A stretch of 64,000 bases of DNA from NCBI RefSeq assembly GCF_028767125.1, contig NZ_JAKCWP010000001.1, positions 682,001 through 746,000 of the forward strand. Reading direction: 5' to 3'. The DNA is from Chelativorans sp. YIM 93263. GTDB taxonomy: Bacteria; Pseudomonadota; Alphaproteobacteria; Rhizobiales; Rhizobiaceae. Shown here piece after piece: positions 34,432-44,996 of this stretch; the stretch's first letter is position 1; every line of letters starts with the position of its first letter. The notes beneath the pieces are model-generated. The model did not search any database. It was not told the origin of the DNA and saw nothing but the letters and a program-made list of their open reading frames with translations. The position numbers were made by a program, and so were the translations under genes.

Positions 34432-36603
34432 ATGACTGACCGCGTCGAAACTAACGGGCTGAAAATTGCGAATGTTCTGCACGATTTCGTGGTGAATGAG
34501 GCGCTTCCCGGAACAGGGATCGAGGCCGGCTCTTTCTGGCGCGCCCTTTCTGACCTGATTCATGACTACGTGCCCAGGAACCGTGAGCTTCTGGCCGCGC
34601 GCGACGATATGCAGGCAAAGCTCGATGCGTGGCATCGGGAGAATGGCGCGCCAAGCGATATGGAAGCTTATGAAGCCTTCCTGCGTGAGATAGGCTATCT
34701 CGTGCCCGAAGGGCCGGATTTCGAGGCGACGACCGCCAATGTCGATCCGGAAATAGCGGAGGTTGCAGGCCCGCAGCTCGTAGTGCCGGTAATGAACGCG
34801 CGCTATGCGCTGAATGCCGCCAACGCTCGCTGGGGTTCACTCTACGATGCGCTTTACGGAACCGATGCTATTCCCGAAACGGGCGGCTCTGGGAAAGGGC
34901 CGGACTACAATCCAAGACGCGGCAAGAAGGTGATCGCGTGGGGACGCGCCCTTCTCGATGAGAGCGTACCGCTTGACGGTGCGCAATGGTCCGATGCGAC
35001 AGCCTTTGCGGTCGTGGATGAAAAACTGTTGGTCACGACCACGGCAGGTACGGCGACACTGAAGGAGCCCGCCCGCTTCACCGGCTTTGAAGGTGAGCCG
35101 TCCTCCCCGGGCGCTATCATTCTGGAGCGCAACGGCCTTCATGCGCGCGTCGTCATCGATCCATCCCATCCGATCGGCAAGACCGACAAGGCGGGCATTG
35201 CGGACATTGTTCTCGAATCGGCCATGACGACCATCATGGATTGCGAGGATTCCATCGCTGCCGTCGATGCCGAGGACAAGATCCTCGTCTACCGCAATTG
35301 GCTCGGGCTCATGAAAGGCGATCTGGAAGCAGAGGTATCCAAGGGCGGGCGGAGCTTCACCCGCCGGCTCAACCCGGACATCGCCTATCGTTCACCGGCA
35401 GGCGACGAGCGTTCGCTCAAGGGTCGCTCGCTTATGCTGGTCAGGAATGTCGGGCATCTAATGATCAATCCCGCCATTCTCGACCGGGATGGCAACGAAG
35501 TGCCGGAAGGCATGATGGACGCCATGTTCACTGCACTCATTGCGCTTCACGACATCGGCCCGGACGGTCGGCGCATGAACAGCAGGACCGGCTCCATGTA
35601 TGTTGTTAAGCCAAAAATGCACGGGCCGGAGGAAGTGTCCTTCGCGGTCGAAATTTTCGGCCGGGTGGAAGATGCGCTCGGCATGGAGCGCAATACCATA
35701 AAGATCGGCATCATGGACGAGGAGCGCCGCACGACGATCAATCTCAAGGAGTGTATCCGCGTGGCATCAGAGCGCGTCGTCTTCATCAACACCGGGTTCC
35801 TTGACCGCACGGGCGACGAGATCCATACCGCGATGGAAGCTGGCCCCATGATCCGCAAGGGCGACATGAAGCAGTCGGCCTGGATTTCGGCCTATGAAAA
35901 CTGGAATGTCGATGTGGGCTTGCGCTGTGGGCTTTCCGGCCGCGCTCAGATCGGCAAGGGCATGTGGGCGATGCCGGAGCTGATGGCCGCCATGCTGGAA
36001 CAGAAGATCGGACATCCGAAGGCGGGTGCGAATACGGCCTGGGTTCCCTCACCGACCGCAGCGACGTTGCACGCCACCCATTACCACAAGGTGGATGTGA
36101 AGGCGGTTCAGCAGGAACTGAGAAATCGGGAGCACGCTAAACTCTCCGATATCCTTTCGGTCCCAGTGGCAAGCCGTCCGAACTGGGCGCCCGAGGAGAT
36201 CAAGCAGGAGCTGGACAACAATGCGCAAGGCATTCTCGGCTATGTCGTGCGCTGGGTCGACCAGGGCGTGGGCTGTTCCAAGGTGCCCGACATCAGTGAT
36301 ATCGGGCTGATGGAAGACCGGGCCACGCTGCGCATCTCCTCCCAGCACATCGCCAACTGGCTGCACCACGATGTCGTCACGGAAGAGCAGGTGATGGAGA
36401 CGATGAAGCGGATGGCCGAGGTCGTAGATCGCCAGAATGCCGGTGATCCGGATTATGAGCCGATGGCGGCGGATTTCGACAACTCCGTCGCCTTCCAGGC
36501 CGCCTGCGATCTCGTCTTCAAGGGCCGTGAGCAGCCGAACGGCTACACCGAGCCGGTGCTGCATGCGCGCAGGCTGGAGAAGAAGGCACGGGCAAGCGGG
36601 TGA
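34432..36603 (+). CDS. glcB: Malate synthase G
   Basis: The protein has 723 residues from ATG 34432, preceded by GGGAGGAGC. It condenses glyoxylate with acetyl-CoA to malate, completing the glyoxylate bypass or glycolate assimilation. Visible are the G-isoform N-terminal and inserted domain (residues about 1-330), the catalytic Arg/Glu region with [18 protein letters not shown], the [24 protein letters not shown] segment (split near residue 385), and the conserved [12 protein letters not shown] region near residue 510 onward. Length is normal for isoform G. No isocitrate lyase or regulator is adjacent. ORFs upstream of 34432 in frame overlap the hydantoinase gene and are rejected. Confidence 0.95.
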   Translation: MTDRVETNGLKIANVLHDFVVNEALPGTGIEAGSFWRALSDLIHDYVPRNRELLAARDDMQAKLDAWHRENGAPSDMEAYEAFLREIGYLVPEGPDFEATTANVDPEIAEVAGPQLVVPVMNARYALNAANARWGSLYDALYGTDAIPETGGSGKGPDYNPRRGKKVIAWGRALLDESVPLDGAQWSDATAFAVVDEKLLVTTTAGTATLKEPARFTGFEGEPSSPGAIILERNGLHARVVIDPSHPIGKTDKAGIADIVLESAMTTIMDCEDSIAAVDAEDKILVYRNWLGLMKGDLEAEVSKGGRSFTRRLNPDIAYRSPAGDERSLKGRSLMLVRNVGHLMINPAILDRDGNEVPEGMMDAMFTALIALHDIGPDGRRMNSRTGSMYVVKPKMHGPEEVSFAVEIFGRVEDALGMERNTIKIGIMDEERRTTINLKECIRVASERVVFINTGFLDRTGDEIHTAMEAGPMIRKGDMKQSAWISAYENWNVDVGLRCGLSGRAQIGKGMWAMPELMAAMLEQKIGHPKAGANTAWVPSPTAATLHATHYHKVDVKAVQQELRNREHAKLSDILSVPVASRPNWAPEEIKQELDNNAQGILGYVVRWVDQGVGCSKVPDISDIGLMEDRATLRISSQHIANWLHHDVVTEEQVMETMKRMAEVVDRQNAGDPDYEPMAADFDNSVAFQAACDLVFKGREQPNGYTEPVLHARRLEKKARASG

Positions 36604-36631
36604 TCTTGAGGGATGCCGTGGAAATGAACCA

Positions 36632-37312
36632 ATGATCATTCTTGCCATCGACACCGCCGCGTCGCTTTGTGCTGCCTGCGTTTACGATTCCGTCGCGGGG
36701 CGTGAGCTCGGCCGAGCCGTGCTTGATCTTGGAAAGGGCCATGCCGAGCACGTGATGGCGACGGTTGAAGAGGCATTGGAAAAAGCTGGTCTAACTTACG
36801 AGGCGCTGCGGGCGATCGCCGTTTCGGTCGGCCCTGGCTCCTTCACCGGCGTTCGCGTCGGCGTTTCCGCTGTCCGCGGCTTCGCTCTCGCACTCGACGT
36901 TCCGGCCATCGGCGTGAATACGCTGGAAGCCCTGGCGGCAGAAGTGCGCGAGACCGTTCCCGAGCGCAAGGTACTTGCCGTCACGGGCAAGCGGGCCGAC
37001 AGTCTGGCCATGGGGCTCTTCGACGGAGAAGGCGCGGTGCTGGAGGAGCCGAAACTTGTATCTGCTGGTGAAGCGGGCATGATCGCAATCCGCGCGGGCG
37101 CCGTGGTAACTGGTGAGGCGGCGGACCTCGTCGCTGCCGAACGCAAGGGCAAACTTGAGATTGCCGGGCGGGCGGCCACTGCGGATATTCGTTACTATGC
37201 CAGGCTGGCATCGCTGCGAGGAGCGAGGGGCGGCAAACCCACTCCGCTTTATCTGCGCGCGCCCGATGCAAAACCGCAAAGCCAATTCGCTCTGCCGCTG
37301 AAGGCTCGGTGA
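36632..37312 (+). CDS. tsaB: tRNA threonylcarbamoyladenosine biosynthesis protein TsaB
   Basis: The 226-residue protein begins MIILAIDTAASLCAACVYD, the ASKHA phosphate loop of TsaB, followed by GHAEHVMATVEEAL and VSVGPGSFTGVRVGVSAVRGFALAL, the family hallmark. TsaB is the non-catalytic scaffold that pairs with TsaD in making the t6A modification at position 37 of ANN-decoding tRNAs. The rimI gene starts within its stop codon, a common pairing. A longer in-frame ORF from 36437 exists only inside glcB and is rejected. Confidence 0.94.
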   Translation: MIILAIDTAASLCAACVYDSVAGRELGRAVLDLGKGHAEHVMATVEEALEKAGLTYEALRAIAVSVGPGSFTGVRVGVSAVRGFALALDVPAIGVNTLEALAAEVRETVPERKVLAVTGKRADSLAMGLFDGEGAVLEEPKLVSAGEAGMIAIRAGAVVTGEAADLVAAERKGKLEIAGRAATADIRYYARLASLRGARGGKPTPLYLRAPDAKPQSQFALPLKAR

Positions 37313-37803
37313 TGCCGTTACTGCCATCCTTCCGGCGCAAGAGATTCACTGTGCGGCCGCTCGAAAGCGATGACAGCGAAACGCTGGCCACACTTCACGA
37401 GGAGGATTTTGCGCGGCCTTGGACCGAGGATGAGTTTGAAAGTCTCCTGCTGCAGGAGAACGTCTTCGGTTTCGCCGCGGTCGAGGAAGGCATGTCCCGC
37501 GCGAGACCCGTCGGCTTCGTGCTTGCCCGGCTTGCCGCGGGAGAGGCGGAAATACTGACCGTAACGGTTACGCGCGCCTTCAGGCGCCGGGGCATTGGCC
37601 ATGCTCTGATGGACGCTGTATTACGCACGCTGCATGGCGAGCGCGCCGAGGTGCTTTTCCTCGAAGTCGATGAGAAAAATCAGGCCGCTATCGCGCTTTA
37701 TCGCCGCCTCGGTTTTCGCGAGGCGGGCCGGCGGCCGGACTACTATCGCGATAGTGCAGCCCAGCGCAGCAGCGCGATCACCATGCGCCGCGATTTGCGG
37801 TAG
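37312..37803 (+). CDS. rimI: Ribosomal protein S18-alanine N-acetyltransferase RimI-like
   Basis: The protein has 163 residues of the GNAT family with the acetyl-CoA motif VTVTRAFRRRGIGHALMDAVLRTL and the RimI-like ending VLFLEVDEKNQAAIALYRRLGF, then RRPDYYRD. RimI acetylates the N-terminal alanine of S18 and in some bacteria other proteins. ATG 37312 overlaps the tsaB stop; a GTG immediately before it is the alternative. The tsaB-rimI coupling is widely conserved. Which substrate this protein modifies cannot be told from sequence. Confidence 0.88.
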   Translation: MPLLPSFRRKRFTVRPLESDDSETLATLHEEDFARPWTEDEFESLLLQENVFGFAAVEEGMSRARPVGFVLARLAAGEAEILTVTVTRAFRRRGIGHALMDAVLRTLHGERAEVLFLEVDEKNQAAIALYRRLGFREAGRRPDYYRDSAAQRSSAITMRRDLR

Positions 37804-37814
37804 AACAATCCGCG

Positions 37815-38648
37815 ATGAGACGATTGAAAACCGCACGCTCGACAATAAGCGCCGCCCTCAAGCTGGCTTTCGTGGCGGTATACACCCTGCCGCTGATCGC
37901 GGTGCAGGAGATCGCCTTGCGCACCGGCTGGTGGGGTGACCGCACCGTGCCGCAGCTCTGGCATCGCATCACATTGAAGGTGCTTGGCATCCGCGTCGTC
38001 GCGAAAGGCGAGCCTGCGGCGGGCCGGCCGCTCCTGATCACCTCCAACCATGTTTCGTGGACGGATATTCTTGTGCTGGGATCCATGATGGGGGTGCACT
38101 TCGTGGCCAAGGCAGAGGTGAGAGGCTGGCCGATCATGGGAACCTTCGCTCGCCTCCAACGCTCGGTCTTCGTCGAGCGCGAGCGCCGGCGCGCCTCCCC
38201 CGAGCAGGCGCGGGAAATCGCCGCACGTCTGACCGACGGCGACCCGATGGTTCTCTTCGCCGAGGGCACGACCGGGGAGGGGAGCCGTGTTCTTCCCTTC
38301 AAGAGCACGCTTTTCGGCGCTGCCCAGCTTGCACTCGAAGCCATGGAAACCGATTGTGTGTTGGTGCAACCCGTTGCCATCGCCTATATGCGCCGGAATG
38401 GCCTACCGCTCGACCGTCGTGAGCGCGGGCGCATAGCCTGGATCGGGGACATGGATTTCGTTCCGCATGTGAAGGAGCTGCTGAAGGCCGGCGCGATCGA
38501 TGTCGAGGTGCACTATGGGAAGCCGATCCCCTTTTCGACGCAATCGAACCGCAAGAAAGTGGCCCGCGCTGCCGAATGCGCCGTGCGGGATTTGCTGACT
38601 GACGTGCTTTACGGTTGCAAATCGCAAATCGGACGGGCTGATGCTTAA
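37815..38648 (+). CDS. 1-acyl-sn-glycerol-3-phosphate acyltransferase (PlsC family)
   Basis: The 277-residue membrane-associated acyltransferase has a hydrophobic N-terminal helix ([19 protein letters not shown]) and the HX4D catalytic motif [13 protein letters not shown] near residue 77. Motif III is [20 protein letters not shown]. It transfers acyl chains to lysophosphatidate or, in some rhizobia, to lyso-ornithine lipid (OlsA), in the inner membrane. Position between rimI and miaB is conserved in Rhizobiales. The paralogue (PlsC or OlsA) cannot be decided from sequence alone. Confidence 0.88.
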   Translation: MRRLKTARSTISAALKLAFVAVYTLPLIAVQEIALRTGWWGDRTVPQLWHRITLKVLGIRVVAKGEPAAGRPLLITSNHVSWTDILVLGSMMGVHFVAKAEVRGWPIMGTFARLQRSVFVERERRRASPEQAREIAARLTDGDPMVLFAEGTTGEGSRVLPFKSTLFGAAQLALEAMETDCVLVQPVAIAYMRRNGLPLDRRERGRIAWIGDMDFVPHVKELLKAGAIDVEVHYGKPIPFSTQSNRKKVARAAECAVRDLLTDVLYGCKSQIGRADA

Positions 38649-38692
38649 GAATCGTCTGTTTTTTGACAGGCAAAAAGGTTAGGAAAGCCGGC

Positions 38693-40132
38693 ATGGAACA
38701 GAATGTGACGCCGGAAATTACGGAGAACCCCTCCAGGGCCGCAGCCAAGAAGGTCTTCGTCAAGACCTACGGCTGCCAGATGAACGTTTACGACTCACAG
38801 CGCATGGCCGATGCGCTGGCGAGCGAGGGCTATGGTCCGACGGAGCATATTGAGGACGCTGACCTGGTGCTTCTCAATACATGCCACATCCGGGAGAAGG
38901 CGGCGGAAAAGGTTTATTCCGAGCTTGGCCGCATCCGGCTGCTCAAGGAGGAGCGGGCGAAGAAGGGCTGGAACACCGTGATTGGCGTGGCCGGCTGTGT
39001 GGCCCAGGCCGAAGGACAGGAAATTCTGCGCCGCGCACCGGTGGTGGACCTTGTAATCGGACCGCAGACATATCATCGACTTCCCGATGTCGTGCAGCGG
39101 GTGAAGTCGGGCGAGAAGATCGTCGAGACCGAACATGCCATCGAAGACAAATTCGAGTATCTGCCGGCCCCGCAAGCGACAATCGTAAGGAAACGCGGTG
39201 TAACCGCCTTCCTCACCGTCCAGGAAGGCTGCGACAAGTTCTGTACCTTCTGCGTGGTCCCTTATACACGTGGTGCGGAAGTGTCACGGGCAGTAGCGCA
39301 GATCGTCGCCGAGGCCGAGCGCCTTGCCGCCTCCGGCGTGCGCGAGGTGACCTTGCTCGGCCAGAACGTCAATGCCTGGCACGGCGAGGGTCCGGGCGGA
39401 ATTGAATGGGGTCTGGGGCGGCTCCTCTTTCGGCTCGCGGAAATTCCCGGTCTCGACCGGTTGCGCTACACGACCAGCCATCCGCGCGACATGGATGACG
39501 AATTGATCGCCGCGCATCGCGACCTGCCGGAACTGATGCCGTATCTGCATCTGCCGGTGCAGGCCGGCTCCAACCGGATTTTGAAGGCCATGAACCGCCG
39601 CCACACGGCGGATGAATATCTGCGGTTGATCGATCGCATCCGCGTGGCCCGTCCGGACATCGCCATGTCGGGCGATTTTATCGTCGGCTTTCCGGGCGAG
39701 ACCGAAGAGGATTTTGAAGACACCATGCGCATCGTGCGTGAGGTGGGTTATGCGCAGGCTTTCTCCTTCAAGTACTCGCCGCGCCCCGGCACGCCGGGTG
39801 CCGAGCTTTCGGAGCAGGTGCCAGAGGAAGTGAAGGGCGAACGTCTCCATCGGCTCCAGGCGCTGCTGCACGAACAGCAGCGTGCTTTCGCGGAAAGCCT
39901 CGTCGGCAGCACGATAGAGCTGCTTCTCGAGAAACCCGGCCGGCAGAGCGGTCAGCTCGTCGGCCGTTCGCCCTGGCTTCAGCCTGTAATCGTTGATGAG
40001 AGCGCGGGTGAAATCGGCGACATCGTCGATGTGCGTATCACCAAGGCGGGCAGCAACAGCCTGTTTTCCGAGCCAGTTTCAGTGCGACCGGCAGCGGCGC
40101 AAGCCACACTTGCCGAAGGAGGGCGCTTTTGA
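38693..40132 (+). CDS. miaB: tRNA-2-methylthio-N6-dimethylallyladenosine synthase MiaB
   Basis: The protein has 479 residues from ATG 38693, which follows AGGAAA. The N-terminal UPF0004 domain has [20 protein letters not shown] with auxiliary-cluster cysteines. The radical-SAM motif CDKFCTFC lies near residue 178, and a C-terminal TRAM domain ends the protein. It adds the methylthio group to i6A37 of tRNAs reading UNN codons, using two 4Fe-4S clusters. A TTG 30 bp upstream is a weaker start. The phoH start overlaps the stop. Confidence 0.95.
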   Translation: MEQNVTPEITENPSRAAAKKVFVKTYGCQMNVYDSQRMADALASEGYGPTEHIEDADLVLLNTCHIREKAAEKVYSELGRIRLLKEERAKKGWNTVIGVAGCVAQAEGQEILRRAPVVDLVIGPQTYHRLPDVVQRVKSGEKIVETEHAIEDKFEYLPAPQATIVRKRGVTAFLTVQEGCDKFCTFCVVPYTRGAEVSRAVAQIVAEAERLAASGVREVTLLGQNVNAWHGEGPGGIEWGLGRLLFRLAEIPGLDRLRYTTSHPRDMDDELIAAHRDLPELMPYLHLPVQAGSNRILKAMNRRHTADEYLRLIDRIRVARPDIAMSGDFIVGFPGETEEDFEDTMRIVREVGYAQAFSFKYSPRPGTPGAELSEQVPEEVKGERLHRLQALLHEQQRAFAESLVGSTIELLLEKPGRQSGQLVGRSPWLQPVIVDESAGEIGDIVDVRITKAGSNSLFSEPVSVRPAAAQATLAEGGRF

Positions 40133-41172
40133 CGTCCGATACCCAGCTGAATACCTCGCCATCCGGAGCCTCGGATATGGCACACATTGTGCTAAGCTTC
40201 GATAACAATAAGCTTGCCGGTGCGCTCTACGGACCCTTTGACGAGCATCTGGCGCGCATAGAGCAGAAGCTCGGAGTGGATATCAGCTCGAAGGGCAACC
40301 AGCTTGCGATCCGGGGCGACATGGTCGCCGCCGAACAGGCACGCCGCGCGCTCGATTATCTCTACGGGCTCGTTCAGGGAGGAACGGAGCTTTCCACCTC
40401 TGAAGTGGACGGGGCTGTGAGACTCGCGCAGGCTGCGGACGACCAGCTCAGCCTGCCTACCATGGAAAAGAAGGGAAAATTGGCCGCAGCTCAGATATCG
40501 ACGCGCAAACGCACCGTTTATGCCCGTTCGGCCAACCAGGACGCCTATATGCGCGCCCTGGAGCGTTCCGAGCTCGTCTTCGGCATCGGGCCGGCCGGAA
40601 CGGGAAAAACGTTCCTCGCCGTCGCTTATGCCGCCATGCTCCTGGAGCGCGGCATGGTGGATCGCATCGTACTTTCCCGCCCCGCGGTCGAAGCGGGCGA
40701 GCGGCTGGGTTTTCTCCCGGGCGATATGCGCGAGAAGGTCGATCCCTACCTGCGCCCTCTCTACGATGCCCTTTACGACATGATGCCCGCCGAGCGTGTG
40801 GAAAGGGCAATTGCCGCTGATGTGATCGAGATCGCGCCGCTCGCCTTCATGCGCGGGCGTACGCTTTCCAACGCGGTTGTCATCCTGGATGAGGCGCAGA
40901 ATGTGACGCCCATGCAGATGAAGATGTTCTTGACGCGGCTCGGCGAAAACGGACGCATGATCGTGACCGGTGATCCCAGCCAGATTGACCTGCCGCACAA
41001 CACCACCTCGGGCCTGGTCGAGGCGTTGCAGGTTCTCAAGGACGTGGAAGACATTGTCACCGTCCGTTTCAATGAGAAGGATGTCGTGCGCCATCCCCTC
41101 GTGGCGGCGATCGTCAATGCCTATGATCGCAAGACACGTCGCGACAAGCCGGCGCGGGAGAACGATGTCTGA
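40129..41172 (+). CDS. PhoH-family ATPase
   Basis: The protein has 347 residues from TTG 40129, supported by GGAGG eight bases upstream and overlapping the miaB stop (TTGA). ATG 40177 is the alternative. An N-terminal KH-like/PIN-adjacent region is followed by the PhoH P-loop domain: Walker [29 protein letters not shown], and Walker [24 protein letters not shown]. It is probably an RNA-associated ATPase working with YbeY, whose gene overlaps its end; this phoH-ybeY pairing is general in bacteria. The exact function is unsettled. Confidence 0.92.
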   Translation: MTSDTQLNTSPSGASDMAHIVLSFDNNKLAGALYGPFDEHLARIEQKLGVDISSKGNQLAIRGDMVAAEQARRALDYLYGLVQGGTELSTSEVDGAVRLAQAADDQLSLPTMEKKGKLAAAQISTRKRTVYARSANQDAYMRALERSELVFGIGPAGTGKTFLAVAYAAMLLERGMVDRIVLSRPAVEAGERLGFLPGDMREKVDPYLRPLYDALYDMMPAERVERAIAADVIEIAPLAFMRGRTLSNAVVILDEAQNVTPMQMKMFLTRLGENGRMIVTGDPSQIDLPHNTTSGLVEALQVLKDVEDIVTVRFNEKDVVRHPLVAAIVNAYDRKTRRDKPARENDV

Positions 41173-41662
41173 TAGGCCAACGGCCCCGCCGCGATCGGGG
41201 CCTGTCTTTGAAATCGTCGTCGAAGCCGGCGACTGGCCGGAACAGTTCGCCTTGGAGCCGCTCGTGGGCGAAGCACTCGGCGCTGCCGCCGCCGAGGTCA
41301 AGGTTCAGCCCGGTGCGTCGGTTACCCTCCTCTTTTCCGATGACGAGACGATCCGCGGTCTCAACGATCGATTTCGCGGCAAGGATAAACCCACGAACGT
41401 GCTTTCCTTCCCGGTTCTTTCCGGAACTGTTCCGCCCGATGAACCAGCGCCTCTGGGTGACATCGCGCTGGCCTTTGAAACGGTTTCACGAGAGTCGGCG
41501 GCCGAAGGGAAATCCTTCGATCATCACTTGGCCCATCTGATTGTTCACGGATTTCTTCATCTTCTGGGCTATGATCATGAAAGCTCCCACGAAGCAGAGG
41601 AAATGGAAGACCTTGAAGGACGTATTCTTGAACGTCTTGCTATTGCGGACCCTTACACCTAA
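41165..41662 (+). CDS. ybeY: Endoribonuclease YbeY (rRNA maturation)
   Basis: The protein has 165 residues from ATG 41165, inside the end of phoH (8-bp overlap). The zinc-binding motif HLIVHGFLHLLGYDH (HGxxHxxGxDH) is intact near residue 130, and the substrate region reads LNDRFRGKDKPTNVLSFP. YbeY is a metal-dependent RNase needed for 16S rRNA 3' processing and ribosome quality control. Length and order phoH-ybeY-corC are as expected. There is no anomaly. Confidence 0.95.
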   Translation: MSDRPTAPPRSGPVFEIVVEAGDWPEQFALEPLVGEALGAAAAEVKVQPGASVTLLFSDDETIRGLNDRFRGKDKPTNVLSFPVLSGTVPPDEPAPLGDIALAFETVSRESAAEGKSFDHHLAHLIVHGFLHLLGYDHESSHEAEEMEDLEGRILERLAIADPYT

Positions 41663-41690
41663 TTGAAGGGCTTGAAACAACTGAACGACG

Positions 41691-42731
41691 ATGACTGACA
41701 GTTCCATGATCGCCGCCGCCGGCAACACTTCGGACGGCGAAACCGGTTCCCCCGTGGAGGGGGAAGAGGGGTCGAGTAGAAACGAGCAGGCCCGCGCACC
41801 GCTGCTGCACAGGCTTGCGGCGTTCCTGCGTTTACGAAACGGCTCTTCTCTGCGCGAGGATCTTGCCGATGCGCTTGGCGAGGAAACGGGCACTGCGTCC
41901 TTTTCGCCAGGCGAGCGCGCAATGCTCAAGAATATTCTTCGCCTTCGCGAGTTGCGCGTCGACGATGTCATGGTGCCGCGCGCAGATATCCAGGCGGTCG
42001 AGCTTTCCACGACGCTCGCCGATCTCATGAACATTTTCGAGCGCGGCGCCCATTCCCGTATGCCCGTCTATCTGGAAAGTCTGGATGATCCGCGCGGCAT
42101 GGTGCACATCCGTGATGTGATGGGACATATCATCCGTTCCTCGCGGCAGAAAAAGACGCGTGGGCAGAATGGCAGCCATGACCGCTCGCTTCAGCTTGGC
42201 AATGTCGATCTCGAACGTACGATCGGAGAACTCGAGATCATGCGTCCCCTGCTCTTCGTTCCACCTTCCATGCTCGCATCGGACCTGATGGCGCGCATGC
42301 AGGCGGGCCGGACCCAAATGGCCCTTGTTATCGATGAGTATGGCGGCACAGACGGGCTTATCTCGCTTGAGGATATCGTCGAGATGGTCGTCGGCGACAT
42401 CGAGGACGAGCACGACGAAGACGAGCCGATGATCGAGAAGACCGGGGACGGTATCTTCGTCGTCGATGCGCGGGCGGAGATCGAGGACGTTGCCGAGGCC
42501 ATTGGGGATGGCTTCAGGGCGGGCGAGCATGGCGAAGAGGTCGACACGATCGGCGGTATCATTTTCAGTGCGCTCGGCCGTGTCCCGGCGCGCGGCGAGG
42601 TGGTGCAGGCCATACCCGGCTTCGAGTTCCATGTGCTCGACGCGGATCCGCGGCGTGTAAAGCGCGTACGCATCGTCCAGGGCCGCACGGCTGATCGCCG
42701 CCGGCGCTTCATCCGCCCGCCCGAAGGGTAA
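41691..42731 (+). CDS. CorC/TlyC-family CBS-domain protein
   Basis: This 346-residue soluble protein has an acidic N-terminus, two CBS domains (VDDVMVPRADIQAVELS onward and LLFVPPSMLASDLMARMQ onward) and a C-terminal CorC/HlyC transporter-associated domain (VDTIGGIIFSALGRVPARGE). EYGGTDGLISLEDIVE is the family hallmark. CorC-type proteins are linked to magnesium/cobalt efflux; the old haemolysin label is not supported. In Rhizobiales the gene stands before lnt, as here. The gap to ybeY is 28 bp, so they probably share a transcript. Confidence 0.9.
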   Translation: MTDSSMIAAAGNTSDGETGSPVEGEEGSSRNEQARAPLLHRLAAFLRLRNGSSLREDLADALGEETGTASFSPGERAMLKNILRLRELRVDDVMVPRADIQAVELSTTLADLMNIFERGAHSRMPVYLESLDDPRGMVHIRDVMGHIIRSSRQKKTRGQNGSHDRSLQLGNVDLERTIGELEIMRPLLFVPPSMLASDLMARMQAGRTQMALVIDEYGGTDGLISLEDIVEMVVGDIEDEHDEDEPMIEKTGDGIFVVDARAEIEDVAEAIGDGFRAGEHGEEVDTIGGIIFSALGRVPARGEVVQAIPGFEFHVLDADPRRVKRVRIVQGRTADRRRRFIRPPEG

Positions 42732-42799
42732 GCAGAGCTGTTCCAAATGGCGGACCGATGGTCTAACTGTGGACCACTGATTCGTGTCCGTGGGGGTCG

Positions 42800-44329
42800 A
42801 TGGAGCGTCTTGCCGGTCGAGTGATTCTGCTGTGGGGCTGGCGGCGTTGGCTCGTTGCCACGGTTGCTGGCGCGGTCGCCTCGTTGGCGCTTGCGCCGTT
42901 CGATTTTCCTGCCGCAGGCTTCGTTGCCTTTCCCGTTCTGGTTTGGCTGCTGGACGGCGCGGTTGCCGCGCGCGGGCGATGGGCCAGCCTCCTGTCCTTC
43001 TTTACCGTCGGCTGGTTCTTTGGCTTCGGCTATTTCCTTGCGGGAATGGGGTGGGTCGGAACGCCGTTTGCGAGGGCGGAAAGCGTAGTTCCTTTCCTCT
43101 TCAATACAATGGGCCTGCCGGCGGCGCTTGCGCTGTTCTACGGCGTTGCGGCGCTGCTCTCCCGTTTGCTTTGGAGCGACGGGCTCGGGCGCATTGCGGC
43201 CCTCGCTTTCGCTTTCGCCGTCGCCGAATGGCTCCGCGTCACGCTTCTCGCCGGTTTCGCCTGGAATGCCATAGGGTACGTCATCACGCCGCTGCCGATC
43301 TTCATGCAAGTCGTTCAGGTCGTCGGCCTTATGGGATTGAATGCGGCGGCAGTCTTCGTCTTCGCGGCGCCCGCGCTCATCGGAACCCGGCGACATTTGG
43401 CCGCAGGGCTCGCCTTGGCTGCTGCGCTGGTGGCTATGCAATTGGGATACGGCTACTTCCAAATCGCCTCCCCTACGGCAGGCGAGTTCGTGCAGGTCCG
43501 GCTGGTGAAACTGGCCAATGCGGAAGCGACTGATTTCCAGAAGGCTTTCGCATCTTACCGAGAACTCACCGCCGCTCCCGCCGCTGGCGAGATCCCCGCG
43601 CTTGTCCTATGGCCGGAAAATGCCGTTCCGTTCGTTCTCACCGAGCGGGGCGACCTGCTGACCGCGCTGGGGGAGACGGTTGCGGCCGGGCAGGTTTTGG
43701 TCCTCGGGACGAAGCGCCGTGAATATGCCGGGGATGAGGCTGTTCACGACGCGGTTGCCGTCATCACGAATGACGGCGAGATCGCCGATGCCGCAGACAG
43801 GCAGGATCTCTTTTTATTGGCCAACGATACACCTTTCGTTGGTATCGCTCGTGTTCCGGACCTGCGGACGATAATGTCCGCCGCTCTTGGCTCATCTGAA
43901 AGACCGAGGCGGCTCCTCAAAATTGATGAAGAGATCAGGGCATTGCCTCTTATAGGTACCGAGGCAATAATCCCCGGCGCGGCTGGGAACGAGGTCGAAG
44001 CGGATGTCATTCTCAACCCGGCAGACTATAGCGTATTCGTCGGCACGCCAGCGCCTTATCAGCATCTGCGGCAGGCCCAGATTCAGGCCGTCGAGGCTGG
44101 ACGTTCGCTGGTTTTGGCCATGCCAAGTGGCATTGTAGCGGCGATCGATTCCCGGGGCCGGATTCTCGCCGCCATGGGCCCAGGCAGTCGCGGGACTCTT
44201 GATATTTCTTTGCCTGTGACAAAAGAAAACGTTGTCACGTTGGGGATTAGATTCTACGCAGGGCTTACATTTGCCGTATTTTTTGGCATTCTCGCCCTGC
44301 TCATTAGTATGCGAGACCGCTTGATGTGA
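42800..44329 (+). CDS. Lnt-like protein (apolipoprotein N-acyltransferase fold) lacking catalytic residues
   Basis: The 509-residue protein sits in the conserved lnt position. An N-terminal membrane part of about six helices (residues 10-215) and a nitrilase-like domain fit the family, including LVLWPENA with Glu273 and the late APYQHLRQAQIQAVEAGRSLV. The other catalytic positions are replaced: the Lys of the YDKxHLVPFGE motif is Arg334 in ADRQDLFLLAN, and the nucleophilic Cys of the LICYE motif is Gly386 in PLIGTEAIIPG. E. coli Lnt needs Glu267, Lys335 and Cys387. As read, it should not N-acylate lipoproteins by the known mechanism. It may be a pseudoenzyme, with an active Lnt elsewhere. Confidence 0.85.
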   Translation: MERLAGRVILLWGWRRWLVATVAGAVASLALAPFDFPAAGFVAFPVLVWLLDGAVAARGRWASLLSFFTVGWFFGFGYFLAGMGWVGTPFARAESVVPFLFNTMGLPAALALFYGVAALLSRLLWSDGLGRIAALAFAFAVAEWLRVTLLAGFAWNAIGYVITPLPIFMQVVQVVGLMGLNAAAVFVFAAPALIGTRRHLAAGLALAAALVAMQLGYGYFQIASPTAGEFVQVRLVKLANAEATDFQKAFASYRELTAAPAAGEIPALVLWPENAVPFVLTERGDLLTALGETVAAGQVLVLGTKRREYAGDEAVHDAVAVITNDGEIADAADRQDLFLLANDTPFVGIARVPDLRTIMSAALGSSERPRRLLKIDEEIRALPLIGTEAIIPGAAGNEVEADVILNPADYSVFVGTPAPYQHLRQAQIQAVEAGRSLVLAMPSGIVAAIDSRGRILAAMGPGSRGTLDISLPVTKENVVTLGIRFYAGLTFAVFFGILALLISMRDRLM

Positions 44330-44446
44330 TATCAGATATTGTGCAAAAAAGTTAGATAAACCGACTTTCACGTACGGAGGCTCGAGCATAATGGGAGGGC
44401 GTGACCTCGTCGGTCTCTATAAGCCGAATCGAACGACGGGGAATAA

Positions 44447-44860
44447 ATGAACACCAAGAAAAGCCCGAATCCTATCGACGTTCATGTCGGTAGCCGGATC
44501 AGACTTCGCCGCAACATTTTGGGCATGAGTCAGGAGAAGCTGGGCGAGAACCTCGGCATCACGTTTCAGCAGGTCCAGAAGTACGAGAAGGGCACGAATC
44601 GCGTCGGCGCCAGCCGGCTTCAGGCGATAGCATCCATTCTCAACGCGCCCGTGTCCTTCTTCTTCGAGGGGGCTCCCGGCGAGAACGGCATGGAAGCTCC
44701 GGGGGTTGCCGAGGATGGGGCCAATTATGTGTCTGACTTTCTCAGCAGCTCGGAGGGAATCCAACTCAACCGGGCTTTCGTGCGCATTCACGACGCGAAG
44801 GTGCGGCGGAAGGTGCTTGACCTGGTGAAGGCGCTGGCGAGCGAACCTGCCACAGACTGA
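44447..44860 (+). CDS. XRE-family (Cro/CI helix-turn-helix) transcriptional regulator
   Basis: The 137-residue protein has a helix-turn-helix at residues about 14-68 (GSRIRLRRNILGMSQEKLGENLGI, in two parts, then FQQVQKYEKGTNRVGASRLQAIA). A short tail includes SSEGIQLNRAFVRIHDAKVRRKVLDLVKAL. This small XRE type between lnt and metK is conserved in Rhizobiales and related alphaproteobacteria. Targets are not known from sequence. The ATG at 44447 follows GGGGAATAA. Confidence 0.9.
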   Translation: MNTKKSPNPIDVHVGSRIRLRRNILGMSQEKLGENLGITFQQVQKYEKGTNRVGASRLQAIASILNAPVSFFFEGAPGENGMEAPGVAEDGANYVSDFLSSSEGIQLNRAFVRIHDAKVRRKVLDLVKALASEPATD

Positions 44861-44996
44861 TCCTGATGCTGACGATCCTGCCGAAGTTGCCGCCGCGGTT
44901 TGCGAGCCATTTTCCTTGACCATTTCTGCGGCGATTGGCTAACAAGGCGCCTGCCGTTGGCTGGGAGTCGGCGGCTTGTTCTCAGAGGGGTCGCCC

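Noticed and set aside
44861-44996. SAM-responsive riboswitch before metK
   Set aside because: I could not find the conserved core of SAM-II or SAM/SAH classes by eye; a covariance-model scan would be decisive.
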